A stretch of DNA of 64,000 nucleotides, taken from Flavobacteriales bacterium UBA6693 (GTDB lineage Bacteria; Bacteroidota; Bacteroidia; Flavobacteriales; Weeksellaceae). How positions within the stretch are numbered: position 1 is the stretch's first letter; each line of letters starts with the position of its first letter. This document shows, piece after piece, positions 44,480 to 53,954 of this stretch. Made by a program: the position numbers and the translations under genes. The notes under the pieces were generated by a model, which ran no database searches, was not told the origin of the DNA, and saw nothing but the letters and a program-made list of their open reading frames with translations. The stretch is taken from positions 190,843-254,842 of the forward strand of contig DKJL01000006.1 of the NCBI GenBank assembly GCA_002454815.1, written 5' to 3'.

Positions 44480-44971
44480 TCATTTTTTCTGAATATTTTG
44501 CTGTAAACGCTCAACGAAATCATAAGCGGCAGGACAGATCAAGGTATTCTTGACCGTGAGTGCATTGATCTGATAAATTTTCTTGCGGTCGGTGTGCGGG
44601 AATTCGCGACAGGCCTTTGGACGGACTTCATAGATGGAGCATGTATTATCATCGTTGAGGAACCAGCAGGGCAAATCCTGAAGTACCTTGTCCTGATCTT
44701 CATCGGTACGAAGAAAACGCTGCTCAAAAAGCGCTGGTTTCATTTTTAAATGTCGCGCGATACGTTCGATATCTTTTTCGGTGAAAAGGGGGCCGGTGGT
44801 TTTGCAGCAGTTGGCGCAGGAAAGACAATCGATGTTTCGGAAAACCTCATCGTGAGTTTCCTGCACGACATAATCCAGGTTGCGCGGTGGTTTTTTGCGT
44901 AGCGACTCGAGAAACTTTTTGTGTTCCTGGTTTTTGAGGGCGGCGCGTTTTTGATGAAATGCATGATCCAT
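44480..44971 (-). CDS. YkgJ family cysteine cluster protein
   Basis: 163 residues with CLSCANCC (CxxCxxCC), then PCWFLNDDNTCSIYEVRPKAC, giving the eight-cysteine pattern of the YkgJ (zinc- or iron-chelating) family. Cofactor and role are unknown. The protein is rich in Lys/Arg at its N-terminus. Confidence 0.88.
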   Translation of the reverse strand: MDHAFHQKRAALKNQEHKKFLESLRKKPPRNLDYVVQETHDEVFRNIDCLSCANCCKTTGPLFTEKDIERIARHLKMKPALFEQRFLRTDEDQDKVLQDLPCWFLNDDNTCSIYEVRPKACREFPHTDRKKIYQINALTVKNTLICPAAYDFVERLQQNIQKK

Positions 44972-45000
44972 CCGGCAAAAATACGACGAAATAAACTTTT

Positions 45001-45126
45001 GGCGGAACGCCGGTGGAGAATGGTGACCTGCGGCCGCGATAGAAGCGGCTACCCCGCAGGGCGGCGGCGCAACGAAGTGGAGCCGCCGACCGAGGAGTAA
45101 TAGCGGATAGCGCGAAATGTCCGCCC
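45001..45126. repeat. GC-rich structured element (REP/ncRNA-like)
   Basis: A GC-rich block of about 125 bases between two genes in an AT-rich setting. Nested inverted repeats: outer arms GGCGGA (45001) and TCCGCC (45120); a stem CCTGCGG/CCGCAGG (45027-45060) enclosing CCGC-GATAGAA-GCGG; and GGCGGC/GCCGCC (45060-45087). The layout is that of a multi-branched hairpin element. I have the impression of similar GATAGAAGCGG blocks between genes in flavobacterial genomes, but only one copy is present here, so dispersal cannot be shown. No protein is likely. Confidence 0.6.
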
Positions 45127-45160
45127 AAGAAAATACGGCACCTGTCGCCTCAATTTTTTG

Positions 45161-45168
45161 TAATTTTG
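45161..45168 (+). promoter_or_regulatory. Predicted -7 element of the globin gene
   Basis: TAATTTTG ends 4 nt before the ATG at 45173, predicting a nearly leaderless transcript. Confidence 0.5.
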
Positions 45169-45172
45169 CGGT

Positions 45173-45556
45173 ATGAAAAAGTTAGAAACACGACGCGATA
45201 TTGAAGATCTCGTGAATTTCTTTTATGACAGAGTGCAGAACGACGAAACGATCGGATTTTTTTTTAACGACGTTGCGAAAGTAGATTGGAAACTGCATCT
45301 GCCGAAGATGTATGCCTTTTGGGAAACGCTGCTTTTCGGGCAGATTTCTTACAAAGGCAATCCCATGGCAGCTCACTTTCCCGTTAATGCGGAAGTGGCG
45401 ATGGAGAAATTCCATTTTGAGCATTGGTTGAAATTGTGGGTGGAAACGGTGGAAACCCACTTCACCGGCGAAATTGCTGATTTGGCGATTTACAAAGCGC
45501 GAAACATTGCGAATCTGATGGCGCATAAAATGGAAGTAGCGCGCAGGTTGAAATAA
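45173..45556 (+). CDS. Group III truncated hemoglobin
   Basis: 127 residues. YDRVQNDETIGFFFNDV, KMYAFWETLLFG and the proximal-histidine region KFHFEHWLKLWVET fit group III truncated globins (YjbI-like). Such proteins bind oxygen or nitric oxide in the cytoplasm and are often tied to microaerobic growth or nitrosative stress. Its stop is directly before the stop of the convergent ChaA gene. Confidence 0.88.
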   Translation: MKKLETRRDIEDLVNFFYDRVQNDETIGFFFNDVAKVDWKLHLPKMYAFWETLLFGQISYKGNPMAAHFPVNAEVAMEKFHFEHWLKLWVETVETHFTGEIADLAIYKARNIANLMAHKMEVARRLK

Positions 45557-46633
45557 TTATGGCACGATGACGGTAAATATATAAGCGGCAAGATTTACCA
45601 GCAAGACAGTTCCGTACAAATGATTGGTTTTTCCGCGGCTAAGCGACAGCATAACAATAAAGACGGAAAGCGCGAGCAGAATAATTGATTTCATATCCAG
45701 ACCCAGAACGAAAGGAATATCGTAGGCAAGACAAACCGCGGAAATTGTAGGGATTGTAAGGCCGACACTGGCCAAAGCAGAACCGAGACCGAGGTTAATT
45801 GAAGACTGAATCTGATTGTTGCGCGCGGCGCGAATTGCTGCTACACCTTCCGGCAACAAGACCATAGAAGCGATAATGACGCCGACCAACTCGCGTGGTG
45901 CGCCAACGCTGTCGACAAATGCTTCGATCACCGGCGACAATCCCTTTGCCATAAAAATAACCACGGCGAGCCCAATGACCAGCAATACCAAACTTAGAAG
46001 CGTGCGCCTTGTGGTGGGCGGATCGGCTTCGTGTGCGGTATGATTTTTCTTTTCTTCTACGAAATAGTTGCGATGCCGCACATTCTGGAACATCAAAAAA
46101 GTGCCATAAATCGTAAGGCAGGCCAGCGAAACAAAAACCAGCTGCGCCTCGCTGTAGAAAGGGCCAAGCTCGGTAGAAGTGTAATTGGGCAATATGAGTG
46201 TGAGCACGAGGATGGCAACCAAGGCGACCAGATAGGTGGTTGCTGAATTAGTAATAAAAAACTGCTCTTTATATTTGCGGCTGCCGACCCATATGCAGAT
46301 TCCGAGAATACCATTGAGAATGAGCATGACCGCGGCGAAAACTGTATCGCGCGCATAGGTAATTGCGCCGTCGCCACCCGAGAGCATGAAGGAGATAATA
46401 AGACCAACTTCTAAAATTGTAATACAGATGGCCAAAATAACCGTTCCGTAAGGCTCGCCTACTTTATGCGCTACTACTTCGGCATGATGAACAGCGGCCA
46501 TAACACTGCAGAAAAGCAATGCGCCACCAACGATATTTGATAGCGGCGTATTATTCATAAAGCCAAGAAGATAGTAGACTCCGGCAATTACAGGAACAAG
46601 AACCGTCCAATGCAGGAACTGTTTATACTTCAT
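45557..46633 (-). CDS. chaA: Calcium/sodium:proton antiporter ChaA family
   Basis: 358 residues, about eleven helices in two inverted halves. The cation-exchanger repeats are VAHKVGEPYGTVILAICIT with a conserved Glu in TILEVGLI, and GVIIASMVLLPEGVAAIRAAR with Glu in LPEG. This pattern is that of ChaA. It would exchange Ca2+ or Na+ for H+ at the inner membrane. It ends at the base following the globin stop. Confidence 0.9.
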   Translation of the reverse strand: MKYKQFLHWTVLVPVIAGVYYLLGFMNNTPLSNIVGGALLFCSVMAAVHHAEVVAHKVGEPYGTVILAICITILEVGLIISFMLSGGDGAITYARDTVFAAVMLILNGILGICIWVGSRKYKEQFFITNSATTYLVALVAILVLTLILPNYTSTELGPFYSEAQLVFVSLACLTIYGTFLMFQNVRHRNYFVEEKKNHTAHEADPPTTRRTLLSLVLLVIGLAVVIFMAKGLSPVIEAFVDSVGAPRELVGVIIASMVLLPEGVAAIRAARNNQIQSSINLGLGSALASVGLTIPTISAVCLAYDIPFVLGLDMKSIILLALSVFIVMLSLSRGKTNHLYGTVLLVNLAAYIFTVIVP

Positions 46634-46837
46634 ATGGCGTTTTTCGCAAAATATAAAAAATAGCGCGAAAAAGAAAATGATAGCTAATGATATTAGTTGG
46701 GTTTAAGCGGGCTGCGATATGCTACAAACACGTTCTGTATATAAATAATGGAAGAAATAAAAACTTTTTATTTTCAGTTAACGCAGTTATGTTGGTCAGC
46801 CTTTTCACGTGGAACATTAGCATCAAAACGGAATAAA

Positions 46838-48076
46838 CTAGAGCGGAGTTTCTGTGTTGTCTTCCTCCTCCACTTCATCATCGTGGTACTCGAAGAGGAA
46901 ATCGTTGTATGGAAAGCGAGCAGTATGGATTTTCAGCACTTCGTCGTAAATCATTTTTTTCATTTCGGGAAAGTTTTGTTTCGTAAGCGCGGAAATGAAG
47001 ACCGTTGGATATTTGGATTTTGACATCCAAGTACGCTTCCACTCTTCAAGCGAAACATTCTTACGCGTTTCGGGTGTAAGATCATCTTCAGCTTTCTGTT
47101 CATACGCAAAAGCATCGATCTTATTAAATACCATGATCATCGGCTTTTGATGCGATTCTATTTCCATCAGAATCTGGTTGACCGAATTAATGTGATCTTC
47201 AAAACTTTCGTGCGAAATATCAACTACGTGCACCAGTAAATCTGCCTCGCGCACTTCGTCTAAGGTAGATTTGAAACTTTCGACGAGCTGTGTAGGAAGT
47301 TTGCGGATAAAGCCCACTGTGTCTGTCAGTAAAAAAGGCAGGTTTCCAATGACGACTTTTCGCACGGTAGTATCGAGCGTTGCAAAGAGTTTATCTTCAG
47401 CAAAAACTTCTGACTTGGCAAGCGCGTTCATCAGCGTAGATTTGCCTACGTTGGTATAGCCGACCAAAGCAACGCGTACCATTTTGCCCCGATTATTACG
47501 TTGCGTGGCCATTTGCTTGTCAATGGTCTTTAATTTATCTTTCAATAATGAAATGCGGTCGCGGATTATACGGCGGTCGGTCTCGATTTCTGTTTCTCCC
47601 GGTCCGCGCATCCCGATACCACCCTGCTGACGCTCCAGGTGGGTCCACATTCTGGTGAGCCGTGGTAAAAGATATTCGTACTGTGCCAGTTCCACCTGCG
47701 TACGGGCGTAGGAAGTTTGGGCGCGCTGCGCGAAAATATCGAGAATAAGATTGGTGCGGTCCAGAATTTTTACATCCATTTCACGCTCCAGGTTTTTAAG
47801 TTGGGAAGGCGAAAGTTCGTCATCGAAAATAACGGTTCCAATTCCATGCTCGTGCACATAATCGCGGATTTCCTGGGCTTTTCCGCTACCGATAAATGTT
47901 TTTGAATCGGGCTGTGTCAACTTCTGCGTAAATCGTTTGTCGACTGTTGCACCGGCGGTATAAGCTAGAAACTCCAGCTCATCGAGGTATTCGGTGAGTT
48001 TTTCTTCACTTTGTTTTTGTGTAATAAGGCCTACAAGTACGGCCGTTTCATATTGGTGATTGTCTTTTTCTATCAT
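46838..48076 (-). CDS. hflX: Ribosome-associated GTPase HflX
   Basis: 412 residues. N-terminal HflX domain (DELSPSQLKNLE, DRTNLILDIFAQRAQT), the Gly-rich linker GGIGMRGPGETEIETDRR, and a GTPase domain with GYTNVGKSTL, DTVGFI and NKID. HflX splits stalled ribosomes. The C-terminus has an acidic tail (YHDDEVEEEDN). Confidence 0.96.
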   Translation of the reverse strand: MIEKDNHQYETAVLVGLITQKQSEEKLTEYLDELEFLAYTAGATVDKRFTQKLTQPDSKTFIGSGKAQEIRDYVHEHGIGTVIFDDELSPSQLKNLEREMDVKILDRTNLILDIFAQRAQTSYARTQVELAQYEYLLPRLTRMWTHLERQQGGIGMRGPGETEIETDRRIIRDRISLLKDKLKTIDKQMATQRNNRGKMVRVALVGYTNVGKSTLMNALAKSEVFAEDKLFATLDTTVRKVVIGNLPFLLTDTVGFIRKLPTQLVESFKSTLDEVREADLLVHVVDISHESFEDHINSVNQILMEIESHQKPMIMVFNKIDAFAYEQKAEDDLTPETRKNVSLEEWKRTWMSKSKYPTVFISALTKQNFPEMKKMIYDEVLKIHTARFPYNDFLFEYHDDEVEEEDNTETPL

Positions 48077-48096
48077 ATAATTCTACTTCATTTACA

Positions 48097-48104
48097 CAAA
48101 GATA
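48097..48104 (-). promoter_or_regulatory. Predicted -7 element of hflX
   Basis: Minus strand TATCTTTG, 20 nt before the ATG at 48076. Confidence 0.5.
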
Positions 48105-48157
48105 ACATTTTCGCTATGTAATAAAATCCGGTTAGTAGGCGCGATGTTATATTTTAT

Positions 48158-48589
48158 TTAATCCCAGTCTGACGCTACAAATTTCATCCGCTCGCCCGTC
48201 GGTGCGGTGAGGGTAAGGTAATGGCCTTCTACGCTATAATTGGTCATTTTGGCGAGCGCTGCTGCGAAGGCGCTTTCCAGATCCATTCCGCGGTCACAGT
48301 ACATCATCGTGCTGCCGACCTCAGAAAATATCGCGCTTCCCTGAACAAACTTTGCGCTGAAAAACATATTGTTACAGCCCATATTCGCAGAATATTTTCC
48401 CGGGTTTTCTTTTGTTCCGATCAGGTTGATACCGGCATTGTTGTCGACAAACTGTTGTTTAGTGAATCCGTCTAGTTCTACAAGTTTCCACTCTTTTCTG
48501 AGGTTATCCGGAATGGAGGTTTGCGTGGTGCAATTGGTCATTAACATCATTAATAATGCTGCAGCAAAAAAAGTAAATATTTGTTTCAT
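48158..48589 (-). CDS. META domain lipoprotein (HslJ-like)
   Basis: 143 residues. Lipoprotein signal ending MTNC (Cys20), then one META domain: WKLVELDG, YSANMGCNNMFF and STMMYCDRGMDLE with two cysteines, ending YLTLTAPTGERMKF. META proteins such as HslJ are linked to heat and novobiocin tolerance; the role here is unknown. Located in the envelope by its lipid anchor. Confidence 0.87.
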   Translation of the reverse strand: MKQIFTFFAAALLMMLMTNCTTQTSIPDNLRKEWKLVELDGFTKQQFVDNNAGINLIGTKENPGKYSANMGCNNMFFSAKFVQGSAIFSEVGSTMMYCDRGMDLESAFAAALAKMTNYSVEGHYLTLTAPTGERMKFVASDWD

Positions 48590-48654
48590 AGCTGATATAA
48601 TTTTCTGCTACACGGCCAATACTGTGCCAGCAGGATGTAATTAAATCAAAAAAA

Positions 48655-48679
48655 AGAACGTCCTCTACAAAGACGTTCT
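48655..48679 (-). terminator. Terminator of the hem operon
   Basis: AGAACGTC/GACGTTCT hairpin with a CTCTACAAA loop, followed on the minus strand by a run of T, 21 nt after the hemE stop. Confidence 0.85.
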
Positions 48680-48700
48680 ATAAAATAATTATGTTTGTTT

Positions 48701-49729
48701 TTAATTGGGCTTCCAGTCTACCACTGCACGAATAAATGCTTCTGCATTTTCCAACGGAATATTAGGCAGAATACCGTGCCCTAAATTCGCAATATAACGG
48801 TCTTTGCCAAATCGGTTAATCATATCATTCACCATTTTTTTGATGGTCTCCGGTTTAGAATGCAGACGCGCCGGATCGAAGTTGCCCTGCAACGTCATCG
48901 TATGGTTAGTCAGTGTACGCGCCATTTCCGGCTGCAAAGTCCAGTCTACACCCAAGGCAGACACTTTCGATAACGTCATTTCTTCCAGCGCAAACCAGCA
49001 TCCTTTCCCAAATACCACGACGTGCGTTAACGGGCTGAGCGCCTCAACAATCTGGTTAATATAAGGCCAGGAAAACACCTGATAATCTGCCGGAGACAGC
49101 ATGCCGCCCCAAGAATCAAAAACCTGTACCGCGGAAACTCCTTTTTCTACTTTTCTTTTTAAATAAGCAATTGTAGTATCAGTAATTTTTTGCAGCAGCA
49201 AATGCGCCGCTTCCGGATTGCGGAAACAAAAACTTTTCGCAACATCAAATGCTTTAGATCCTTTTCCTTCGACGCAGTAGCATAGAATCGTCCAGGGTGA
49301 ACCGGCAAAACCGATGAGCGGTATATCGTTGTCCAACTTTTGCAAAGTCAGTTCAATGGCATCGAAAACGTATCCTAAAGTGTCATTAACATCCGGCACG
49401 GTTACGCGTTCCACATCTTCCATGGTAGTCACAGGATTGTCGAGCCAAGGGCCAACGCCTTCCTTCATTTGAAAGTCCAGTCCCATTGCCTGAGGCACCA
49501 CAAGGATGTCCGAGAACAAAATTGCAGCATCGAGCGGATAGCGACGGATGGGCATCATAGTAATTTCAGAAGCGAGTTCCGGGCGGCGGCAGCGCGTAAA
49601 GAAATCGTACTTGTCGCGCAGTTCGCGAAACTCCGGGAGGAAGCGGCCTGCCTGACGCATCATCCACACGGGCGGGCGATCTACTGTTTCGCCCCTTAAG
49701 GCTTTTAGATATAAATCGTTTTTAATCAT
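48701..49729 (-). CDS. hemE: Uroporphyrinogen decarboxylase HemE
   Basis: 342 residues. PPVWMMRQAGRFLPEFRELR contains the substrate-binding arginines; FSDILVVPQAMG and a late NLGHGILPN motif carry the catalytic Asp and His. It converts uroporphyrinogen III to coproporphyrinogen III. Last gene of hemACDE, 28 nt after hemD. Confidence 0.97.
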   Translation of the reverse strand: MIKNDLYLKALRGETVDRPPVWMMRQAGRFLPEFRELRDKYDFFTRCRRPELASEITMMPIRRYPLDAAILFSDILVVPQAMGLDFQMKEGVGPWLDNPVTTMEDVERVTVPDVNDTLGYVFDAIELTLQKLDNDIPLIGFAGSPWTILCYCVEGKGSKAFDVAKSFCFRNPEAAHLLLQKITDTTIAYLKRKVEKGVSAVQVFDSWGGMLSPADYQVFSWPYINQIVEALSPLTHVVVFGKGCWFALEEMTLSKVSALGVDWTLQPEMARTLTNHTMTLQGNFDPARLHSKPETIKKMVNDMINRFGKDRYIANLGHGILPNIPLENAEAFIRAVVDWKPN

Positions 49730-49757
49730 AATCAGGAATAAGAAAGGATTGCAGCCC

Positions 49758-50447
49758 TTATTGAGATTGAATTTTATTTTTTTCTAACTGAATCAGCTGC
49801 AGCACACCGCTGAGGTCATTTTGACGGGCGGTATGGATATGCTTGGAGGTATGCAACGCAATTTCCGCGCTCGTCGTTTCGCCGATGGAAAAGATATGCT
49901 GATAATCCAGCTTGTTATTTTTGACGAAACTGCGGACGCCACTGGGCGAAAAGAAAACGACCGCATCGTGCGAAGGTTCGACTTTTGGATAAAGCAAATG
50001 CGTCTCGTAAACCACTACTTTCCGGTAACCGATGTTCTGTAATGGCAGCTGTTTTTGGAGAATATCCAGCGCAAGATCACCACAAAAATGAATAAAACTT
50101 TCTGTTGTACACTTGTCAATAATAAATTCGGAAAGATCGCGCGCATTTTTTTTCATTTTAAAAACACCGAAACCATGTTTACGCAACTGTTGTTTGGTTT
50201 TGCGGCCGACACAGTAAATTTTGTTAAAATTACGATCCGCTAAATTTTCGTGCGGCACGAAGCCATTTTCAAAAAAAGCCTCAACACCGTTGACGCTTGT
50301 AAAAATCAGTGATTTATTTTCAAGCGGAAAACCGTGTACCGCGCGGTGCTCTATTTTGATAACGTCCACAAAGTCGTAGGAAACGCTATTTCCCAGCACA
50401 TCGGTAATTTCGTTTTTGTCGAGTTGTTTTGTAAACAGAATATTCAT
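49758..50447 (-). CDS. hemD: Uroporphyrinogen-III synthase HemD
   Basis: 229 residues. HemD sequences are weakly conserved; here IFTSVNGVEAFF, YCVGRKTKQQL, and the paired domain with VVVYETHLLYPKV, VVFFSPSGVRSFV and SIGETTSAEI fit the two-lobed fold. It closes hydroxymethylbilane to uroporphyrinogen III. Position between hemC and hemE supports it. Confidence 0.9.
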   Translation of the reverse strand: MNILFTKQLDKNEITDVLGNSVSYDFVDVIKIEHRAVHGFPLENKSLIFTSVNGVEAFFENGFVPHENLADRNFNKIYCVGRKTKQQLRKHGFGVFKMKKNARDLSEFIIDKCTTESFIHFCGDLALDILQKQLPLQNIGYRKVVVYETHLLYPKVEPSHDAVVFFSPSGVRSFVKNNKLDYQHIFSIGETTSAEIALHTSKHIHTARQNDLSGVLQLIQLEKNKIQSQ

Positions 50448-50479
50448 CTTTCAAAAATAATCATGCATTACTGCTGGGG

Positions 50480-51394
50480 CTAACCAAGCTGCTGTTTAAT
50501 TTTCTCCATGAGTTCACCTCCGCCATTCTGCACGATTTTCTGGGCCATGATTTGGCCAAAATTTTCATGCGGATTCCACTTAAATATTTCGTCCGTTTCA
50601 ATGCATTCTTTTCCGTCCAAGGAACAAAGCCGTCCGATGAAGCGCACTTCCTGTTCTTCATTTATGACAGCGTAGGCACCGATGGGAGCCGTACAACCAC
50701 CTTCCAGCGCACGCAGGAATTCACGTTCGATTGTGATGCAAATTTCTGTTTCCAAATTGTTAATGGGTTGCAGAATTTCGCGCAGTTCCGGATTATCGGC
50801 CCGTGCACAAATTGCAACGACGCCTTGTGCAGGTGCAGAAATCATCATCGGAAGATGTTCATACTCGATCGGCAGGCCCATGCGCTCGATTGCAGCGAGG
50901 GAAAAAAGCGTAGCATCGAAATCCTGGTCTTCCAGTTTTTTAAGTCGCGTCTGCACGTTGCCGCGAATGTCTGAGAATTGAGTTTGCGGAAAAGCCTTTG
51001 CCCAAAAGGCACGGCGGCGCAGACTGCTGGTTGCTATTTTGAGCTCGTGTAACTCTTTATCTTTAGCGGAAGCCCGGCGGACAAGCACATCCTGGGGATA
51101 ATCGCGCTGCAGTACGGCTACAATTTCGATGTTTTCCGGAAGCTGCGTTGGAATGTCTTTAAGTGAATGCACGGCGATATCGACCTGGTTTTCGAGCAGG
51201 GCAATATCCAGATCTTTGGTAAATATTCCCGTTATGCCCATTGCATATAACGGTTCTGTAAGGTTTTTGTCTCCGGCAGAAACAATGGGCGTAATATCGG
51301 TTTTATAATTTCTGTTCTGTAAGTTCCGTGCTACCTCACGCGCCTGCCATAAGGCCAACGGTGAATTTCTGGTACCAATTTTAATGCTTCTCAT
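50480..51394 (-). CDS. hemC: Porphobilinogen deaminase HemC
   Basis: 304 residues from ATG 51394 (MRSIKIGTRNSPLALWQA); an ATG at 51403 adds three residues. HSLKDIPTQ and DVRGNVQ-like SDIRGNVQTRLKKL carry substrate-binding residues; EGGCTAPIG holds the cysteine that carries the dipyrromethane cofactor. It joins four porphobilinogens. Its start overlaps the end of hemA. Confidence 0.96.
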   Translation of the reverse strand: MRSIKIGTRNSPLALWQAREVARNLQNRNYKTDITPIVSAGDKNLTEPLYAMGITGIFTKDLDIALLENQVDIAVHSLKDIPTQLPENIEIVAVLQRDYPQDVLVRRASAKDKELHELKIATSSLRRRAFWAKAFPQTQFSDIRGNVQTRLKKLEDQDFDATLFSLAAIERMGLPIEYEHLPMMISAPAQGVVAICARADNPELREILQPINNLETEICITIEREFLRALEGGCTAPIGAYAVINEEQEVRFIGRLCSLDGKECIETDEIFKWNPHENFGQIMAQKIVQNGGGELMEKIKQQLG

Positions 51395-52655
51395 TGAACT
51401 CATTATTTGCCTGTTCTACTAAAATTTCGTGCATCAGCTTACTGATTTCTTCTGCGCGCCAAGGATTGTCGATAATATATTTTGCGAACCGATTGGTGAT
51501 TTTCTGAATCAGGCGATCGGACAATTCCATATCGGCGACATCGACGTATTTATGTTTTCTGTGAATGTTGTGCATCTCGTTGCGCTCCATGTTTTTCAGC
51601 ACCGCTTTGAAGTGATGGATATTGGGTACTAGTTTGCGTTTCTTCTCCCATTCCAGGAAATCCTTGGTCATTTCATCGATGATTTCCTCTGCCTTAGGGA
51701 TTTCTTTTTGGCGCTGTGCCATTGTTTCGTTGATGTGCAGCGAAAGCTGATCAACGTCCACAAGTTTTACATTTTCGTTCTCGGTAACGTTTTTCTCCAC
51801 ATTATTGGGTATCGAAAGATCAATCACTAAAGTTTGGCGCCCGTTGGGAAAATGAGATTTATTAATAATAGGATGCTGCGCACCTGTCGCCACGATCAAT
51901 ATATCAGTTTGTGCAAGCTCCGACTGAAAGCTGTCATATTCGATGTGAGGAATTTTATACTTCTCCGCAATCTTCTCCGCTTTATCCGCCGAGCGGTTCG
52001 CGATCTTCACTTTCGGCTGATAAACATGCTTTACCAGATTCTCTACGGTATTCTGACCTATTTCTCCGACGCCGAGAAGCAGGATATTTTTGTCCGAAAT
52101 TTGTGTTTGATTTTTAAGAATATAATGCACCGCAGCATACGATACTGAGGCGGCTCCGTTAGAAATTCCCGTTTCGTTCTTAATTCTTTTAGAGATCTGA
52201 ATTGCAGAATTGATGGCGCGCTCCACAAAAGGATTGGCGTATTTCTTCTCCCGACGAAAACGGTGATAGGCATTCTTAATCTGGCCGATGATTTCAAAAT
52301 CGCCAATGATCTGGCTTTCCAGACCTGCAGCCACGCGAAAGAGATGATTCAGCGCTTCCTCGCGTTTGAGGATTTGCACGTACTGCATAAAATCCGTCAG
52401 CGTAACACCAACGATACGACAGTACACTTCCGCGATAAGGAGATAATTTTGGGTGGTAGTATAGATTTCAGTCCGGTTGCAGGTAGAAACCACAAAGGCA
52501 TCACCCAGACTCAAATCATGAATCTGGTTGACAAAATATTTAACGTGATCATCAAAAAAGGCAAATTTACCGCGCGTCTCCGCGTCGGCTTTCTCGAAAC
52601 TGACGCTCAGGACTGCAAAGTTCGCCGTTTTATGAATGTTAGTATCCTTAATCAT
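51381..52655 (-). CDS. hemA: Glutamyl-tRNA reductase HemA
   Basis: 424 residues. STCNRTEIY holds the active-site cysteine; GLESQIIGDFEIIGQIKNAY, the NADPH fold LLLGVGEIGQNTVENL, and the C-terminal dimerisation helices follow. It reduces glutamyl-tRNA to the precursor of 5-aminolevulinate, the committed step of the C5 heme route. First gene of hemACDE. Confidence 0.97.
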   Translation of the reverse strand: MIKDTNIHKTANFAVLSVSFEKADAETRGKFAFFDDHVKYFVNQIHDLSLGDAFVVSTCNRTEIYTTTQNYLLIAEVYCRIVGVTLTDFMQYVQILKREEALNHLFRVAAGLESQIIGDFEIIGQIKNAYHRFRREKKYANPFVERAINSAIQISKRIKNETGISNGAASVSYAAVHYILKNQTQISDKNILLLGVGEIGQNTVENLVKHVYQPKVKIANRSADKAEKIAEKYKIPHIEYDSFQSELAQTDILIVATGAQHPIINKSHFPNGRQTLVIDLSIPNNVEKNVTENENVKLVDVDQLSLHINETMAQRQKEIPKAEEIIDEMTKDFLEWEKKRKLVPNIHHFKAVLKNMERNEMHNIHRKHKYVDVADMELSDRLIQKITNRFAKYIIDNPWRAEEISKLMHEILVEQANNEFNEKH

Positions 52656-52665
52656 ACACCAACCG

Positions 52666-52697
52666 CAAATTTAGCGTTTTATATTCAATTAATGCAA
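52666..52697 (-). promoter_or_regulatory. Promoter of hemACDE
   Basis: Minus strand: TTG at 52695-52697, 21 nt, then TAAATTTG at 52666-52673. The -7 box ends 10 nt before the hemA ATG, so the leader is very short. Confidence 0.6.
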
Positions 52698-52875
52698 GAA
52701 GCACGCTATGATGAATGTCACCAGTAAAGCGACCGGCTGCTGCTGCAATTTTCACATTTTCAGTAAATACGGTAATTTTTGACAATTAAAAAGTCATCGC
52801 TGCGTAATGCTGAACTTTAATATAATTTTAACCTAAAATAGTACTGATGCAATTTTTAGAACGATTCTAAATTTA

Positions 52876-52883
52876 TATCTTTG
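52876..52883 (+). promoter_or_regulatory. Predicted -7 element of the mre operon
   Basis: TATCTTTG, 23 nt before the mreB ATG. The -33 region is T-rich without an exact TTG. Confidence 0.6.
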
Positions 52884-52906
52884 TACACTTTAAAATTTAG
52901 CATAAA

Positions 52907-53932
52907 ATGGGGTTATTTGACATGTTCACTCAGGACATCGCGATAGATTTGGGCACGGCGAACACGCTTATCATACATAATAATAAGATTGTGATCGACC
53001 AACCGTCGATTGTAGCGATCGAACGTTCCTCAGGAAAACCCATTGCCGTGGGTGAGCAGGCCAAACATATGCAGGGCAAAACGCACGAAGACATTAAAAC
53101 CATCCGACCGCTGAAAGACGGCGTCATTGCTGATTTCCATGCGTCTGAACATATGATTAAGGAATTTATAAAACAAATTCCGGCCATTAAAGGAAAACTT
53201 TTTCAGCCAACTTTAAAAATCGTCATTTGTATTCCTTCCGGCATCACAGAAGTAGAAAAAAGAGCGGTAAGAGATTCTGCGCAAAAAGTGAACGCCAAAG
53301 AAGTTCGGTTGATTTATGAACCAATGGCCGCTGCCATCGGTGTAGGTATTGACGTGCAGAAACCGGAAGGCAACATGATCATTGACATAGGTGGCGGTAC
53401 GACCGAAATCGCTGTCGTGGCGCTGGGCGGAATCGTCTGCGATAAATCTGTGAAGATTGCAGGCGACGTATTTACCAATGATATTGCTTATTATCTGCGT
53501 ACTCATCATAATCTTTTTATTGGTGAACGAACTGCGGAACGCGTGAAAATAGAAGTAGGTTCTGCCATTGAAGAACTGGATGTTGACATTGAAGATATTC
53601 CGGTACAGGGCCGTGATTTAATTACGGGTAAACCAAAAGAGATCATGGTGAACTATAAAGAAATTGCCCGCGCGCTGGATAAATCTATTATCCGCATAGA
53701 AGATGCTGTGATGGAAACACTTTCGCTGACACCACCAGAGCTGGCGGCCGATATCTATAAAACAGGAATTTACCTGGCCGGCGGCGGAGCACTGCTTCGT
53801 GGTTTGGCAGACCGACTGCACAAGAAAACCGGTTTGCCGGTATTTGTGGCCGAAGATCCATTGCGCGCCGTGGTACGTGGTACCGGAATTGCGCTGAAAA
53901 ATATGGACAAATTTAATTTTCTAATTAAGTAA
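52907..53932 (+). CDS. mreB: Rod shape-determining protein MreB
   Basis: 341 residues, bacterial actin. DIAIDLGTANTLI (phosphate 1), MIIDIGGGTTEIAV (phosphate 2) and GIYLAGGGALLRG (adenosine). It forms short membrane filaments that guide lateral murein synthesis. Heads mreBCD-mrdA-rodA. Confidence 0.98.
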   Translation: MGLFDMFTQDIAIDLGTANTLIIHNNKIVIDQPSIVAIERSSGKPIAVGEQAKHMQGKTHEDIKTIRPLKDGVIADFHASEHMIKEFIKQIPAIKGKLFQPTLKIVICIPSGITEVEKRAVRDSAQKVNAKEVRLIYEPMAAAIGVGIDVQKPEGNMIIDIGGGTTEIAVVALGGIVCDKSVKIAGDVFTNDIAYYLRTHHNLFIGERTAERVKIEVGSAIEELDVDIEDIPVQGRDLITGKPKEIMVNYKEIARALDKSIIRIEDAVMETLSLTPPELAADIYKTGIYLAGGGALLRGLADRLHKKTGLPVFVAEDPLRAVVRGTGIALKNMDKFNFLIK

Positions 53933-53954
53933 CGAAACACTTTCATTTCACCGG

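Noticed and set aside
44847..45128. Minus-strand ORF through the GC-rich block
   Set aside because: It overlaps the start of the YkgJ-like gene in another frame and owes its length to GC-rich repeats.
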